Shown: positions 7,863 to 15,800 of the stretch, piece after piece
How the letters are laid out: every line of letters starts with the position of its first letter
How positions within the stretch are numbered: position 1 is the first letter of the stretch
DNA from: an uncultured Oscillospiraceae bacterium
GTDB taxonomy: Bacteria; Bacillota; Clostridia; Oscillospirales; Acutalibacteraceae
Assembly: GCA_905203795.1 (NCBI GenBank)
Contig: CAJKXG010000003.1
Coordinates: 1 to 17,156, forward strand
Direction of reading: 5' to 3'
Length of the DNA stretch: 17,156 nucleotides
Translations under genes and position numbers: made by a program
The notes under the pieces: generated by a model
Told to the model about the DNA's origin: nothing
What the model saw: only the letters and a program-made list of their open reading frames with translations
Databases searched by the model: none

Positions 7863-8531
7863 ATGTCCGAAAAAATGCGGCACATTCTGGCAATTGTTGT
7901 CGTTTTGGTTTTCGCCGCGTCCTTGTTTTACATATTTGTGCTGCCGGAGCTGTCACACACCGCTGTGCCTGTCGGGCAGCCGTCTGTCGCGACGATCACG
8001 CTGCAAGTGCCGGACGAACCGCTGATCTACAGCGGCGGTGATTTTCTCCCGATGGAGGGCGTGACGGCGACGGACGAACAGGGGCGGGATGTGTCCGCGG
8101 ATGTGACGGTGGCGATCAAAAAGATGGCGGAAGCGACTGCCTACACCCTGCAATATGCCTATTTCGGTTCGCGCGGGGAACGCGCCTCTGCCTCGCGGCG
8201 TATGGAAGTACGGCAATATGCCGGCGCCCCCACCATTCAAGTGCTCACCCCGTTGTACGAGATCCATGCGGACGATCTGGCGACGCTGACGGAACAGCTG
8301 CATCTGCTTCAGCTTGTGCGGGCGGAGGATGGGTTCGGACATGATATTTCCACCGGCATCACCGTGACGGTCAAGCCGGCAAACCCCGACGTGCCGGATG
8401 TGCCGAACGGCAAAAACGCGTATATCGCGACCCTGCAGGTGGAGAATTTTCTCGGCGACAGCGCCGAAGCCACATTGGCACTGCAAGTCATCGGCGCTGT
8501 GACCACCACCGTGCCGACAGAGGATTGGTGA
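7863..8531 (+). CDS. Membrane-anchored Ig-like domain protein divergent from the polysaccharide operon
   Basis: 222 residues, unknown function. The ATG at 7863 is chosen because an AGGGGG Shine-Dalgarno lies seven bases upstream and the promoter at 7803-7832 rules out the earlier in-frame ATG at 7803. One membrane helix at about 8-28 is followed by beta-rich domains. Residues 47-50 (LQVP) and 66-71 (GVTATD), followed by a conserved DVS.DVTV pattern, match the equivalent spots in the operon-encoded protein at 6076-6903, so the two look paralogous, though diverged. A second domain runs from about 120 to the end. No catalytic residues stand out. It is transcribed away from the phosphatase gene and converges on the broken DUF6688-like gene. 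Confidence 0.82.
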   Translation: MSEKMRHILAIVVVLVFAASLFYIFVLPELSHTAVPVGQPSVATITLQVPDEPLIYSGGDFLPMEGVTATDEQGRDVSADVTVAIKKMAEATAYTLQYAYFGSRGERASASRRMEVRQYAGAPTIQVLTPLYEIHADDLATLTEQLHLLQLVRAEDGFGHDISTGITVTVKPANPDVPDVPNGKNAYIATLQVENFLGDSAEATLALQVIGAVTTTVPTEDW

Positions 8532-8541
8532 GCCGCCTTTG

Positions 8542-8566
8542 CCGTCCGCCGATCAGCGGCTGACGG
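8542..8566. terminator. Hairpin between convergent genes, possible weak bidirectional terminator
   Basis: CCGTC-C-GCCG / CGGC-T-GACGG forms a 9-bp stem with one mismatch and the 5-nt loop ATCAG. It lies just after the stop at 8531 and covers the stop codon of the minus-strand gene at 8553. There is no clear T run on either side, so termination is uncertain. Confidence 0.45.
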
Positions 8567-9814
8567 GCGGCGTGCTGTGCGGATACTGCACGGCAATGCG
8601 GTTTTCCGGCTTGGCGTCGCACAGATACAGCACCGCCAAAAACGCCCATTCGAGCGGTTTCATGATAACATAAATCGCGTCCGCAAGATACGGGGAGCGA
8701 ATGTGCTTCGCGATGGGATAGCCGGTTTTGTCGTACAGCCCGCGCACCAGCCGATGAAAGCGGGGTACGCGTTCTTCGAGCAGCTGCTCGAACGCATTGG
8801 CGATACACAACTGACGGTTGACCACCACGCGGTGTCTGTGCCGTTTGCCCGTCCGCAGCGGCTTGACGACCTTGCGGTGTCCGCCCGCCGCCACGGTGCA
8901 GAGATAATGCTGATCCTGCTGGATATTCTGCGGTGCGATCTTTTGCGACAGCGTCCAATCGGCCGTCTCGGCCCACGCTTTGATGACGCTGTCCGGCTCC
9001 TGCCCGAACAACGCCAGAATCGCGATCATCGCACCGAGCAGCGGCAGCGCCAGAATCAGCGCGAGCCACGGCCAGTTTGCCGCGCGATCCAACAGATGTG
9101 ACAAACGCCTGAGCTTGCGCGGCTCCGCATGCCGCATCTGTTTTCTGTCTATCTCCGCCTTTTGCCACACCACCTGCCGCACTGTCCGCGCGGCGATAAT
9201 GATGAAGTTCAGCGGGAGCAGCCACAAAAGATAATAATCGCTCTTCCCGAACTGCACGCACCACAGCACGCATTCCACCATGCCCAAATACAGGGCGGCG
9301 ATGGCGACACCGTCGTCAGCGGCGGCTGTTGCCGCAGCGGCACATACCGCAGGTACAAATAGCCCGCGACGGCGACCAACATCATCACAACAATCGTCGG
9401 AAGCGCATCCGTCGCGATAGGTGTATGCAGGTCGGCACCGTAAAGCTGCTCCTGCCAATCGGCAAATCGAATCGGCAATAGGAGAAAATACTGCCACGAC
9501 AGCAGCACCCCCAGCAGGAGCGTCGTCGCCTCGATCTTTTTCGCGGCGACATCGCGGCGGCGATCCGCGGGCTTGAGCACGAGAAAAATCACGTTTTCCA
9601 GTGTCAGCAGAAACGGCAGCCCCAGCAGCATCAGCAACAGCACGCCCGCGGAAAGATGCTGAGGATACGCTTCTCCGATCGTGCGGCAATACCCCACGAT
9701 GCCCACAATCAACGCCAACAAAAAAGCGCCTGTCAACGTGATCAGGATCGGAAACCGATAAAACCCGTTTGCGCACTTTCCGAAAAACACTTTTATCCTT
9801 GTGAGCCCTTTCAT
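8553..9814 (-). pseudogene. DUF6688-like multispanning membrane protein, broken by one frameshift
   Basis: Two reading frames together give one protein of about 420 residues. The N-terminal part (9814 to about 9308) has several hydrophobic helices (for example FPILITLTGAFLLALIVGIV, VLLLMLLGLPFLLTLENVIF and IVVMMLVAVAGYLYLRYV). The rest, one frame over, continues without a gap in sense (AIAALYLGMVECVLWCVQFG) through two more helices into a conserved-looking cytoplasmic end, HYLCTVAAGGHRKVVKPL, HRVVVNRQLCIANAFEQLL, and DAKPENRIA. I recall this ending from the DUF6688 family; its function is unknown. One missing base near 9306-9311 explains the break. The start is ATG at 9814 with AAGGGG upstream, because the -35 box overlaps any earlier start. 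It may be a real recent loss or a sequencing error; the absence of other stops favours a recent event. Confidence 0.68.
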
Positions 9815-9857
9815 CAACAAACGTCCCCTTTGCGTTAATCTCAAAGTTTCCGCTTTA

Positions 9858-9886
9858 AGTATAGCAAGGGGGACGTTATTTGTCAA
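9858..9886 (-). promoter_or_regulatory. Consensus promoter of the DUF6688-like gene
   Basis: On the minus strand TTGACA (9881-9886) and TATACT (9858-9863) are exactly 17 bp apart. The leader to the ATG at 9814 is about 37 nt and carries AAGGGG (9825-9830). Confidence 0.88.
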
Positions 9887-9893
9887 TCTATTT

Positions 9894-9910
9894 TTATCGA
9901 ATTTCGATAA
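9894..9910. promoter_or_regulatory. 17-bp palindrome, likely operator
   Basis: TTATCGAA and TTCGATAA are perfect inverted arms around a single central base. The palindrome is 7 bp upstream of the -35 box of the DUF6688-like gene and 18 bp past the degV stop. A further TATCGA half-site lies at 9924-9929. The one-base centre cannot form a good RNA hairpin, so a protein-binding operator is more likely than a terminator. Confidence 0.5.
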
Positions 9911-9928
9911 CTATTACGCGAATATCGA

Positions 9929-10780
9929 TCACTCGCGTGTCATAAACAGCACGCCCAGCGTGTTCGGACCGCAATGAGAGGAAATGGTGCAGCCCGCGCG
10001 GGTGACATAGATGTGTTCAAAATGCGCGTACTGCTCGACCAGCCCTTTCACCATGTCGATGCGCTCCTGCGAAATGCCGGAATGGGTGATAAACACCTTC
10101 TCGAGGTCGAGATCGTCGCGCCCCTCCAGATGATCCTTCACATACTGCGCCAGCGCTTTATCCAGCGACCCGCGATACTTTTTGCCCACATGCATGGCAC
10201 CGCTGGTGTTGTCCACCTCGATGCACGGCTTGAGCTGCAACACGTTCGCGCCCAGCATTGCCAGCGCGGAGCACCGCCCGCCTTTATACAAAAATTCCAG
10301 CGTGTCAATGACAAAGCTCGCATGGCAGCGCGAAGTCAGCGCCTGCACCTCCTGCGCGATCTGCGCGGCGGGCAGCCCTGCGCGGATGCGCTTCGCCGCT
10401 TCCAGCACGAGCAACCCCGTGCCGGTGGACAGGTTGCAACTGTCGATGGCGTACACACCCTCCGTCTCCTCTGCCGCCAGCCGACAGTTTTGATGCGTGG
10501 AGGAAAGCCCCGACCCGATGTTGATATAGATCACTTCATCGCCGCGGTCGGTGAACTGCTTGAAAAACGCCGCGTACTCATCCATGTTGATCGCCGCCGT
10601 CTTGGGCAGCACCTTCTTTTCGCGGTACACGTCGTAAATCTGATCCGGCTGCAAGTCGTAGCCGTCGCCGTACTGCTTGCCGTCCAGAATCACATGGAAC
10701 GGGTAGCAGTGCACGTCGAATTCGCGGCGCAGTTCGTCGCTCAGATCACACGTGCTGTCCGCACATAACACGATGCCCAT
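9929..10780 (-). CDS. DegV family fatty-acid-binding protein
   Basis: 283 residues, the normal family length. DegV/FakB proteins bind a fatty acid and present it to the kinase FakA, which makes acyl phosphate for phospholipid synthesis. Family motifs are DSTCDLS at 8-14, KTAAINMDEY, INIGSGLSSTHQN, RCSALAMLGANVLQLKPCIEV, HSGISQERID and the C-terminal SSHCGPNTLGVLF. The ATG at 10778-10780 has a strong AGGGAGGAA upstream. It follows glyS, and the glyS terminator lies directly in front of its Shine-Dalgarno. No separate promoter was seen, so expression by readthrough is possible. No FakA homologue is in the window; the lipid role is by family. Confidence 0.95.
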   Translation of the reverse strand: MGIVLCADSTCDLSDELRREFDVHCYPFHVILDGKQYGDGYDLQPDQIYDVYREKKVLPKTAAINMDEYAAFFKQFTDRGDEVIYINIGSGLSSTHQNCRLAAEETEGVYAIDSCNLSTGTGLLVLEAAKRIRAGLPAAQIAQEVQALTSRCHASFVIDTLEFLYKGGRCSALAMLGANVLQLKPCIEVDNTSGAMHVGKKYRGSLDKALAQYVKDHLEGRDDLDLEKVFITHSGISQERIDMVKGLVEQYAHFEHIYVTRAGCTISSHCGPNTLGVLFMTRE

Positions 10781-10800
10781 GATAGTTCCTCCCTTTTTTT

Positions 10801-10838
10801 ACACAAAATGCCCTGCCGGAGAATGTGCCGACAGGGCA
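10801..10838 (-). terminator. Intrinsic terminator of glyS
   Basis: TGCCCTG/CAGGGCA, extended by a G-U wobble and CGG/CCG, gives an 11-bp stem (10809-10819 with 10828-10838) followed on the minus strand by ATTTTGTGT. It begins 9 nt past the glyS stop and ends just upstream of the degV ribosome binding site. Confidence 0.85.
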
Positions 10839-10847
10839 AACGGGTGC

Positions 10848-12224
10848 TTAGAAACGAATTTTTTCTTCCAAATAGGCGGGCAGCGCGTCGATGGCGATGC
10901 GCTCCTGCTGCATGGTGTCGCGGTCGCGCACGGTGACGCAGCCGTCGGTCTCGCTGTCAAAATCGTAGGTGATGCAGAACGGCGTGCCGATCTCGTCCTC
11001 GCGGCGATAGCGCTTGCCGATCGAACCGGCGTCGTCGAAGTCCACCATGAACCGCTTCGCCAGCTCATCGTGTACCGCCAGTGCCTTTTCGCTCAGCTTT
11101 TTGGACAGCGGCAGCACCGCCGCCTTGAACGGCGCCAGTGCGGGATGCAGACGCAGCACTACGCGGGTGTCTTTTTCGTCGATGACTTCTTCGTCGTATG
11201 CGTCGCACAGGAACGCCAGCAGCACACGATCCGCCCCCAGCGACGGCTCGATGACATACGGCACATACCGTTCGTTGGTTTCGGGGTCGAAGTAATCCAA
11301 CTTTTGACCGGAATGTGTGCTATGCTGATTCAAGTCATAATCCGTGCGGTCGGCGATGCCCCACAGTTCGCCCCAGCCGAACGGGAACAGGAACTCGAAA
11401 TCGGTGGTCGCCTTGGAATAAAACGCCAGTTCCTCCTGCGCATGGTCACGCATGCGCAGATTTTCCTCGTGCATACCGAGGTTCAGCAGCCAGTTGCGGC
11501 AGAAATCCTTCCAGTACGCAAACCAATCGAGATCGGTGCCGGGTTTGCAGAAGAACTCCAGCTCCATCTGCTCAAACTCGCGGATGCGGAAGATGAAGTT
11601 GCCCGGGGTGATCTCGTTGCGGAAGCTCTTGCCCACCTGCGCCACACCGAAGGGGATCTTTTTACGGGTGGTGCGCTGAATGTTGGCGAAGTTGACAAAA
11701 ATGCCCTGCGCCGTTTCGGGACGCAGATACAGCTCGCTTTTCGCGTCCTCCGTCACGCCCTGGAACGTCTTGAACATCAGATTGAACTGCCGGATATCGG
11801 TGAAATTTTTCTTGCCGCAGACAGGGCACACGATGTCGTGCTCGCGGATGAAATCCATCATCTGCTCGTTGCTCCAGCCGTCGGCGGATTCGCCGGTGTA
11901 ATCCTCGATCAGCTTGTCGGCGCGGTGGCGGGATTTGCATTCCTTACAATCCATCAGCGGATCGGAAAAGCCGCCCACGTGTCCCGATGCGACCCACACC
12001 TGCGGGTTCATCAGGATGGCGCTGTCCAGCCCCACATTGGTGGGACTTTCCTGTACAAACTTTTTCAGCCATGCCTTTTTGATGTTGTTTTTCAGCTCCA
12101 CGCCGAGCGGACCGTAGTCCCATGCATTGGCAAGACCGCCGTAAATGTCCGAACCGGGGTACACAAAGCCGCGCCCCTTACACATTGCCACAATTTTATC
12201 CATTGTTTTTTCAGTATTGACCAT
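10848..12224 (-). CDS. glyS: Glycyl-tRNA synthetase, single-chain alpha2 type
   Basis: 458 residues, full length for the bacterial dimeric class II enzyme that charges tRNA-Gly in the cytoplasm. The N-terminus has [16 protein letters not shown] and WDYGPLG (15-41). Two CxxC pairs (93/96 and 133/136) look like a zinc-binding insertion. Motif 2 is [19 protein letters not shown] (201-219), motif 3 is [14 protein letters not shown] (326-339), and the anticodon-binding domain covers about 360-455. The ATG at 12222-12224 is preceded by AAAGGAA, and its own promoter lies at 12276-12304. The ~45-nt leader is too short for a T-box, although many Firmicutes synthetase genes have one. Confidence 0.97.
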   Translation of the reverse strand: MVNTEKTMDKIVAMCKGRGFVYPGSDIYGGLANAWDYGPLGVELKNNIKKAWLKKFVQESPTNVGLDSAILMNPQVWVASGHVGGFSDPLMDCKECKSRHRADKLIEDYTGESADGWSNEQMMDFIREHDIVCPVCGKKNFTDIRQFNLMFKTFQGVTEDAKSELYLRPETAQGIFVNFANIQRTTRKKIPFGVAQVGKSFRNEITPGNFIFRIREFEQMELEFFCKPGTDLDWFAYWKDFCRNWLLNLGMHEENLRMRDHAQEELAFYSKATTDFEFLFPFGWGELWGIADRTDYDLNQHSTHSGQKLDYFDPETNERYVPYVIEPSLGADRVLLAFLCDAYDEEVIDEKDTRVVLRLHPALAPFKAAVLPLSKKLSEKALAVHDELAKRFMVDFDDAGSIGKRYRREDEIGTPFCITYDFDSETDGCVTVRDRDTMQQERIAIDALPAYLEEKIRF

Positions 12225-12275
12225 ACGAATTCGTTCCTTTCCGACACGCCGCCGCGCGCCCTCTCGTATTTCCTT

Positions 12276-12304
12276 ATTTTAGTATGAAATGCGGGATTTG
12301 TCAA
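12276..12304 (-). promoter_or_regulatory. Promoter of glyS
   Basis: On the minus strand TTGACA (12299-12304) and TAAAAT (12276-12281) are 17 bp apart, with a predicted start near 12269. It sits only 10 bp past the stop of the propeller-like gene remnant. Confidence 0.82.
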
Positions 12305-12313
12305 CCGGTGATC

Positions 12314-12492
12314 TCAAGTCAACTGTTGCGTCGAACTGCCGTCCGACAGCGAACGCATCAATTGTCCGCTTGTATCATACCAATATATGTATGGGTCGCC
12401 GAAACTGTAAAAACTGTTGCCGTCATTGGTCAGCACTGCCTCCGTATGCTGCTTCGTTTGAAAATCATACACGTCCAACCGCGTTAGGTATC
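12314..12492 (-). pseudogene. C-terminal remnant of a beta-propeller-like protein
   Basis: On the minus strand, from about 12492 an open frame reads GYLTRLDVYDFQTKQHTEAVL and on through DGNSFYSFGDPYIYWYDTSGQ and SDGSSTQQLT to TGA at 12314-12316. Blade-like repeats of this kind (IYWYDTSGQLMRSLSDG) resemble TolB/DUF5050-type propellers. There is no start codon with a Shine-Dalgarno, and it follows the truncated sigma factor in a different frame, so it is the end of a deleted gene. Family assignment is tentative; that it is a coding relic is more secure than which family it comes from. Confidence 0.5.
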
Positions 12493-12720
12493 CTGTACCG
12501 CGTCGCCTATGTCTTCCTCGGAGGACAGGACGGCGGCGGCGATGGTGTACACATAGCGGTATGTCTGATAAAACAACTGTGTGAACGCCTGATGGTCGCC
12601 GCGGATGGCGCGGCGCACCACATCGGTGTCCACCGAAAACGGATCCAACCCCGGCGCGTTCATGGCGATCAACGAACCGGGGATCTCCGCCAAGGCGGGG
12701 AGTTCCTGCGCCTCTGTCAA
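12484..12720 (-). pseudogene. Truncated sigma-70 family (ECF-like) sigma factor
   Basis: An open frame ending in AIRGDHQAFTQLFYQTYRYV, YTIAAAVLSSEEDIGDAVQDT and then TAA. This matches the start of sigma-70 region 2 up to the usual VQDTF motif and stops exactly there; regions 2.3 to 4 are missing. I prefer TTG at 12720 as the start because GGAGG lies eight bases upstream; an ATG at 12741 in the same frame has poor spacing. The frame after the stop belongs to a propeller-like relic, so an internal deletion seems to have joined two genes. Without DNA-binding regions the product cannot act as a sigma factor. Confidence 0.7.
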
Positions 12721-12758
12721 CTTCCAGTCCTCCAACGCCATCACCTCATCATAATGAC

Positions 12759-12787
12759 AGTATACTGCTTTTTCGCTATCATGTCAA
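12759..12787 (-). promoter_or_regulatory. Consensus promoter of the truncated sigma factor
   Basis: TTGACA (12782-12787) and TATACT (12759-12764) are 17 bp apart on the minus strand. The predicted start is near 12752, giving a ~32-nt leader to the TTG at 12720. Confidence 0.82.
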
Positions 12788-12803
12788 ATGGCGGCAAGCA
12801 CAG

Positions 12804-12834
12804 CAGAAAGCCGCCCTATACGGACGGCTTTCTG
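12804..12834 (-). terminator. Hairpin terminator after the dockerin esterase gene
   Basis: CAGAAAGCCG and CGGCTTTCTG form a perfect 10-bp stem around an 11-nt loop, 37 nt past the stop codon of the esterase gene. The T run after it is poor (CTGTGCTTG), so it is called by position and stem strength. Confidence 0.6.
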
Positions 12835-12870
12835 TATAGTATATGCCAATTTATACTTTACGTATATGAG

Positions 12871-15800
12871 TTATTCCTCTACCGGAAACGAGCCAATTTT
12901 GTTGACGGCATATTGCAGGATCAGACGCGCATCGCTGGAATCGACCGTGTCGTTGCCGTCCACATCGGCGCAAAGAGTCTGTTCCTCCGTCAGCGCGACC
13001 TTGCCCACCGCACTTTGCAGCACGATGCGCGCGTCGCTGGAATCGACCTCGCCGTCAGCGTTGACGTCACCGTACACGACCTCAGCCGCTTGTTTGAGCA
13101 CCAGCAACGCCTGCGCAGCCAGCAACTGTTCTGTTGCCGCGTCCACCTCGTCCTGCGTGGCAAACTCATCCTCGAACACGGCCTGTGCCGCCGCTTTCGC
13201 CTGTTGATAGGCAGCCTCGTTCAGCGATTCCTCGGTGTACAGGCTCTCGTCCAGTGCCAGCGCCTTTTCCAGCACGCTCTTATCGACATCCGCCGGCGGC
13301 TCGATTGGCTTAAGTTCCAGCGTATTCCACGCTTTTATCATATCGTCCGCGGCATTGTTGCGCTGCGCAAAGGTGGCGTCGGCATTTTCCACCACCGCTG
13401 CAAGCGCTTGTTTCGCGGTCTGATACACCTCACTGTTCACCGATTCCTCCGTGCACAGCACCTCGAGCCCTTCCACAATCGTCAACATCAGTTTCAGTTC
13501 CTCTTGGCTGATGCCTGCCGTCGGCGCTTGCGCATCCAGCACAGCTTCGTCCACCACCGCGTCGGTCATACCCACCGAGATATCGTCGATGTACAGCATA
13601 CCCGCTTGCGTATCGTGGAACGTAAAGGTGAGCGCCGTCGCCAGATTCAACAGAGCGGATGTGCCGGTGACAGCCGTGCCGTTCAGCGTCAGCGCGGTCA
13701 GATCGAACGTGACGGTGGTGAATTTTTCGCCCTGCGCAATCGTCGCACCGCCGGCCACGTCATACGTCTTGCCGCCGCTGGTGACCGTCAGTCCCAACGT
13801 CTTTTCGCGTGCGTCGGGATTGAGCACTTTGACAGTGAGCGTGTTGTACAAGCCCAGATGCAGTTGCAGGCTCTCATACGACAGCACCGGACCAAACGCG
13901 ATGTCGCCGCCCTTGTCGTACGTCAGCTTCAGCGAGTACGTACCCTCCGCGCTGACAGCCATACTATAGTCATAAGTCGCCCCTGTCGTCGTCCACGACG
14001 GACGGACGCCGGTGTTGCGTTCTTCGGTGAAGGTGCTGTCATACACCCACGCGTCGCCGTCCGCGAACATCCAATCCTGCGCGGTGAAATAGCGGATGGA
14101 GGCGGCGGGCTTCAGCGTGGTGTCGTCCACGTCCACCGTGCGGAACGGCGAAGCGGGGATCCCCACCGCATTGATCAGATTGGCGGACTGATTGAAGTTG
14201 TCAAACGCATAGGTCACGTTTTTCGGATCGGACACGCGGTTGCTCCACACCTTGACGGTATTGTCATCCACGATCTCCGCCTTGGCGCCCACAAACACAT
14301 TGTCCTCACCCGCAATGGCAAAGCCATGCAGCGTCGCGTCGCGGATGGTCATCAAACCGTCGCCGACACGGTCGAAGGTGATGTAGATCGCGTGATCTTT
14401 GATCTCCATGGACGTATACACCGGCGCGGTGTACTCGTCTCCCCCGCCGTACACCATATTCAGCGCCGCCAGCGCAAACCGCTGCCCGACCGGCGTTTTG
14501 ATGCGCGGATGGATCGGGTCGGAGGAAGTGCCGTCTCTCATATGGTCGAGCGGCAGATCGTAGATCGTCAGCATCGCCATGTTGTTGTCCTCGTTCGCGC
14601 GGAAGCTGTTTTCCATGGATTCCGCGAGATAACCGAGGTGCTGAGGATTCTTCGAGCCGTTATCGTAGCGATAGGGCGCCACCTGCGTGAAGATAAACGG
14701 CATGGTGTTGTTCTCGAAACCGAATTTCTCGCTCCAGCTTTTCTTGAGCAGATTCAATTCGATATCGTAAATTTCCGCGCGGTTGCTGTTGCTTTCGCCC
14801 TGATACCAGATCGTACCCGCGATATTCAGCCCTTCCAGCGGACCGATCTTCTGGTTGTACAGCGTGGACATGGAACCGGCGGAAGTCGGCCACCATTCCG
14901 CATCATAGTAGAGATTGTACTTCTTGAGCGCCGCTTTGACTTCCGCGTCCGCTTCCACGGCATCGCGCGGCAGCCAGCCTTCGATCACGGTGCCACCGAT
15001 CGCGGTGTTCAGCACACCGACCGGCACATCCAGCGTCTCTTGCAGCTCCTTGGCAAACGAATACGCGACCGCAGACATGCGGCCGATCGCCGCTCCGTTG
15101 TCGCCGCGGCCCCACACCGCGCCCGGGATATCCTGCGCCGGATCGACCGGTTGCTCTCCGGTCTGTCCGGAGGGATAGGTAGGCTCGAGGAAAACGCGCA
15201 GATACGGATTGTTCGCCTCTGCGATCAGGTTGGCGGCATCCATGTCGGTGCTGACGGACAGCGCCATGTTGGACTGTCCGCACGCCAGCCACAATTCGCC
15301 GATGAGAACATCCTCGACCGCTTGTATCAGCTTGCCGTTTTGCGACACTTCAAATCGATACGTGTCATAGCCACCCTCCAATGCGGGGTAAGTCACTTGC
15401 CACTTGCCGTCCGCATCGGCTGTCGCCGTCTTGGTGCCCAGCAGCTCATCGCCTTTATAGAACTTGACTTCAACCTCCGAGCCCTCTTTATGATAGCCCC
15501 AGATGTTGATGGGTTTGTTTTGCTGGAACAGCATACCATCGCTGAAAACGGTCGGCAGCGACAGTTCGTTGGTGATGTCCACCAGCCGCACATTGTCCAC
15601 CTTGATCGTCAGTTGATCCGTAAAATCAGCGGGCCAGCCGTTCATGTAAATGCGCATATAGTTGATATTGGCCAGATTCAGATCGCCGCCGGACGGGCTG
15701 GTGGAGGACAGCATCAGCTTATACGTCGCTTTGCCGTCCTTCCAGTTCAGCGTTTGCACGCCCCACGCCCATTCCTGCTGATCGCACGTACCGCTGCTGG

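Noticed and set aside
9325..9776. N-terminal part of the minus-strand frame that contains the second half of the DUF6688-like protein
   Set aside because: Before about 9308 this frame reads Arg/Asp/Ala-rich nonsense, while the frame beginning at 9814 gives membrane helices. It is an open frame only because of base composition.
9815..9886. Start at 9886 for the DUF6688-like protein
   Set aside because: The start would lie in the -35 box of a consensus promoter, upstream of the transcript; ATG at 9814 fits the leader and AAGGGG.
12305..12480. Possible T-box or other leader RNA upstream of glyS
   Set aside because: No T-box consensus or specifier stem could be found, and the stretch reads as a coding remnant instead.
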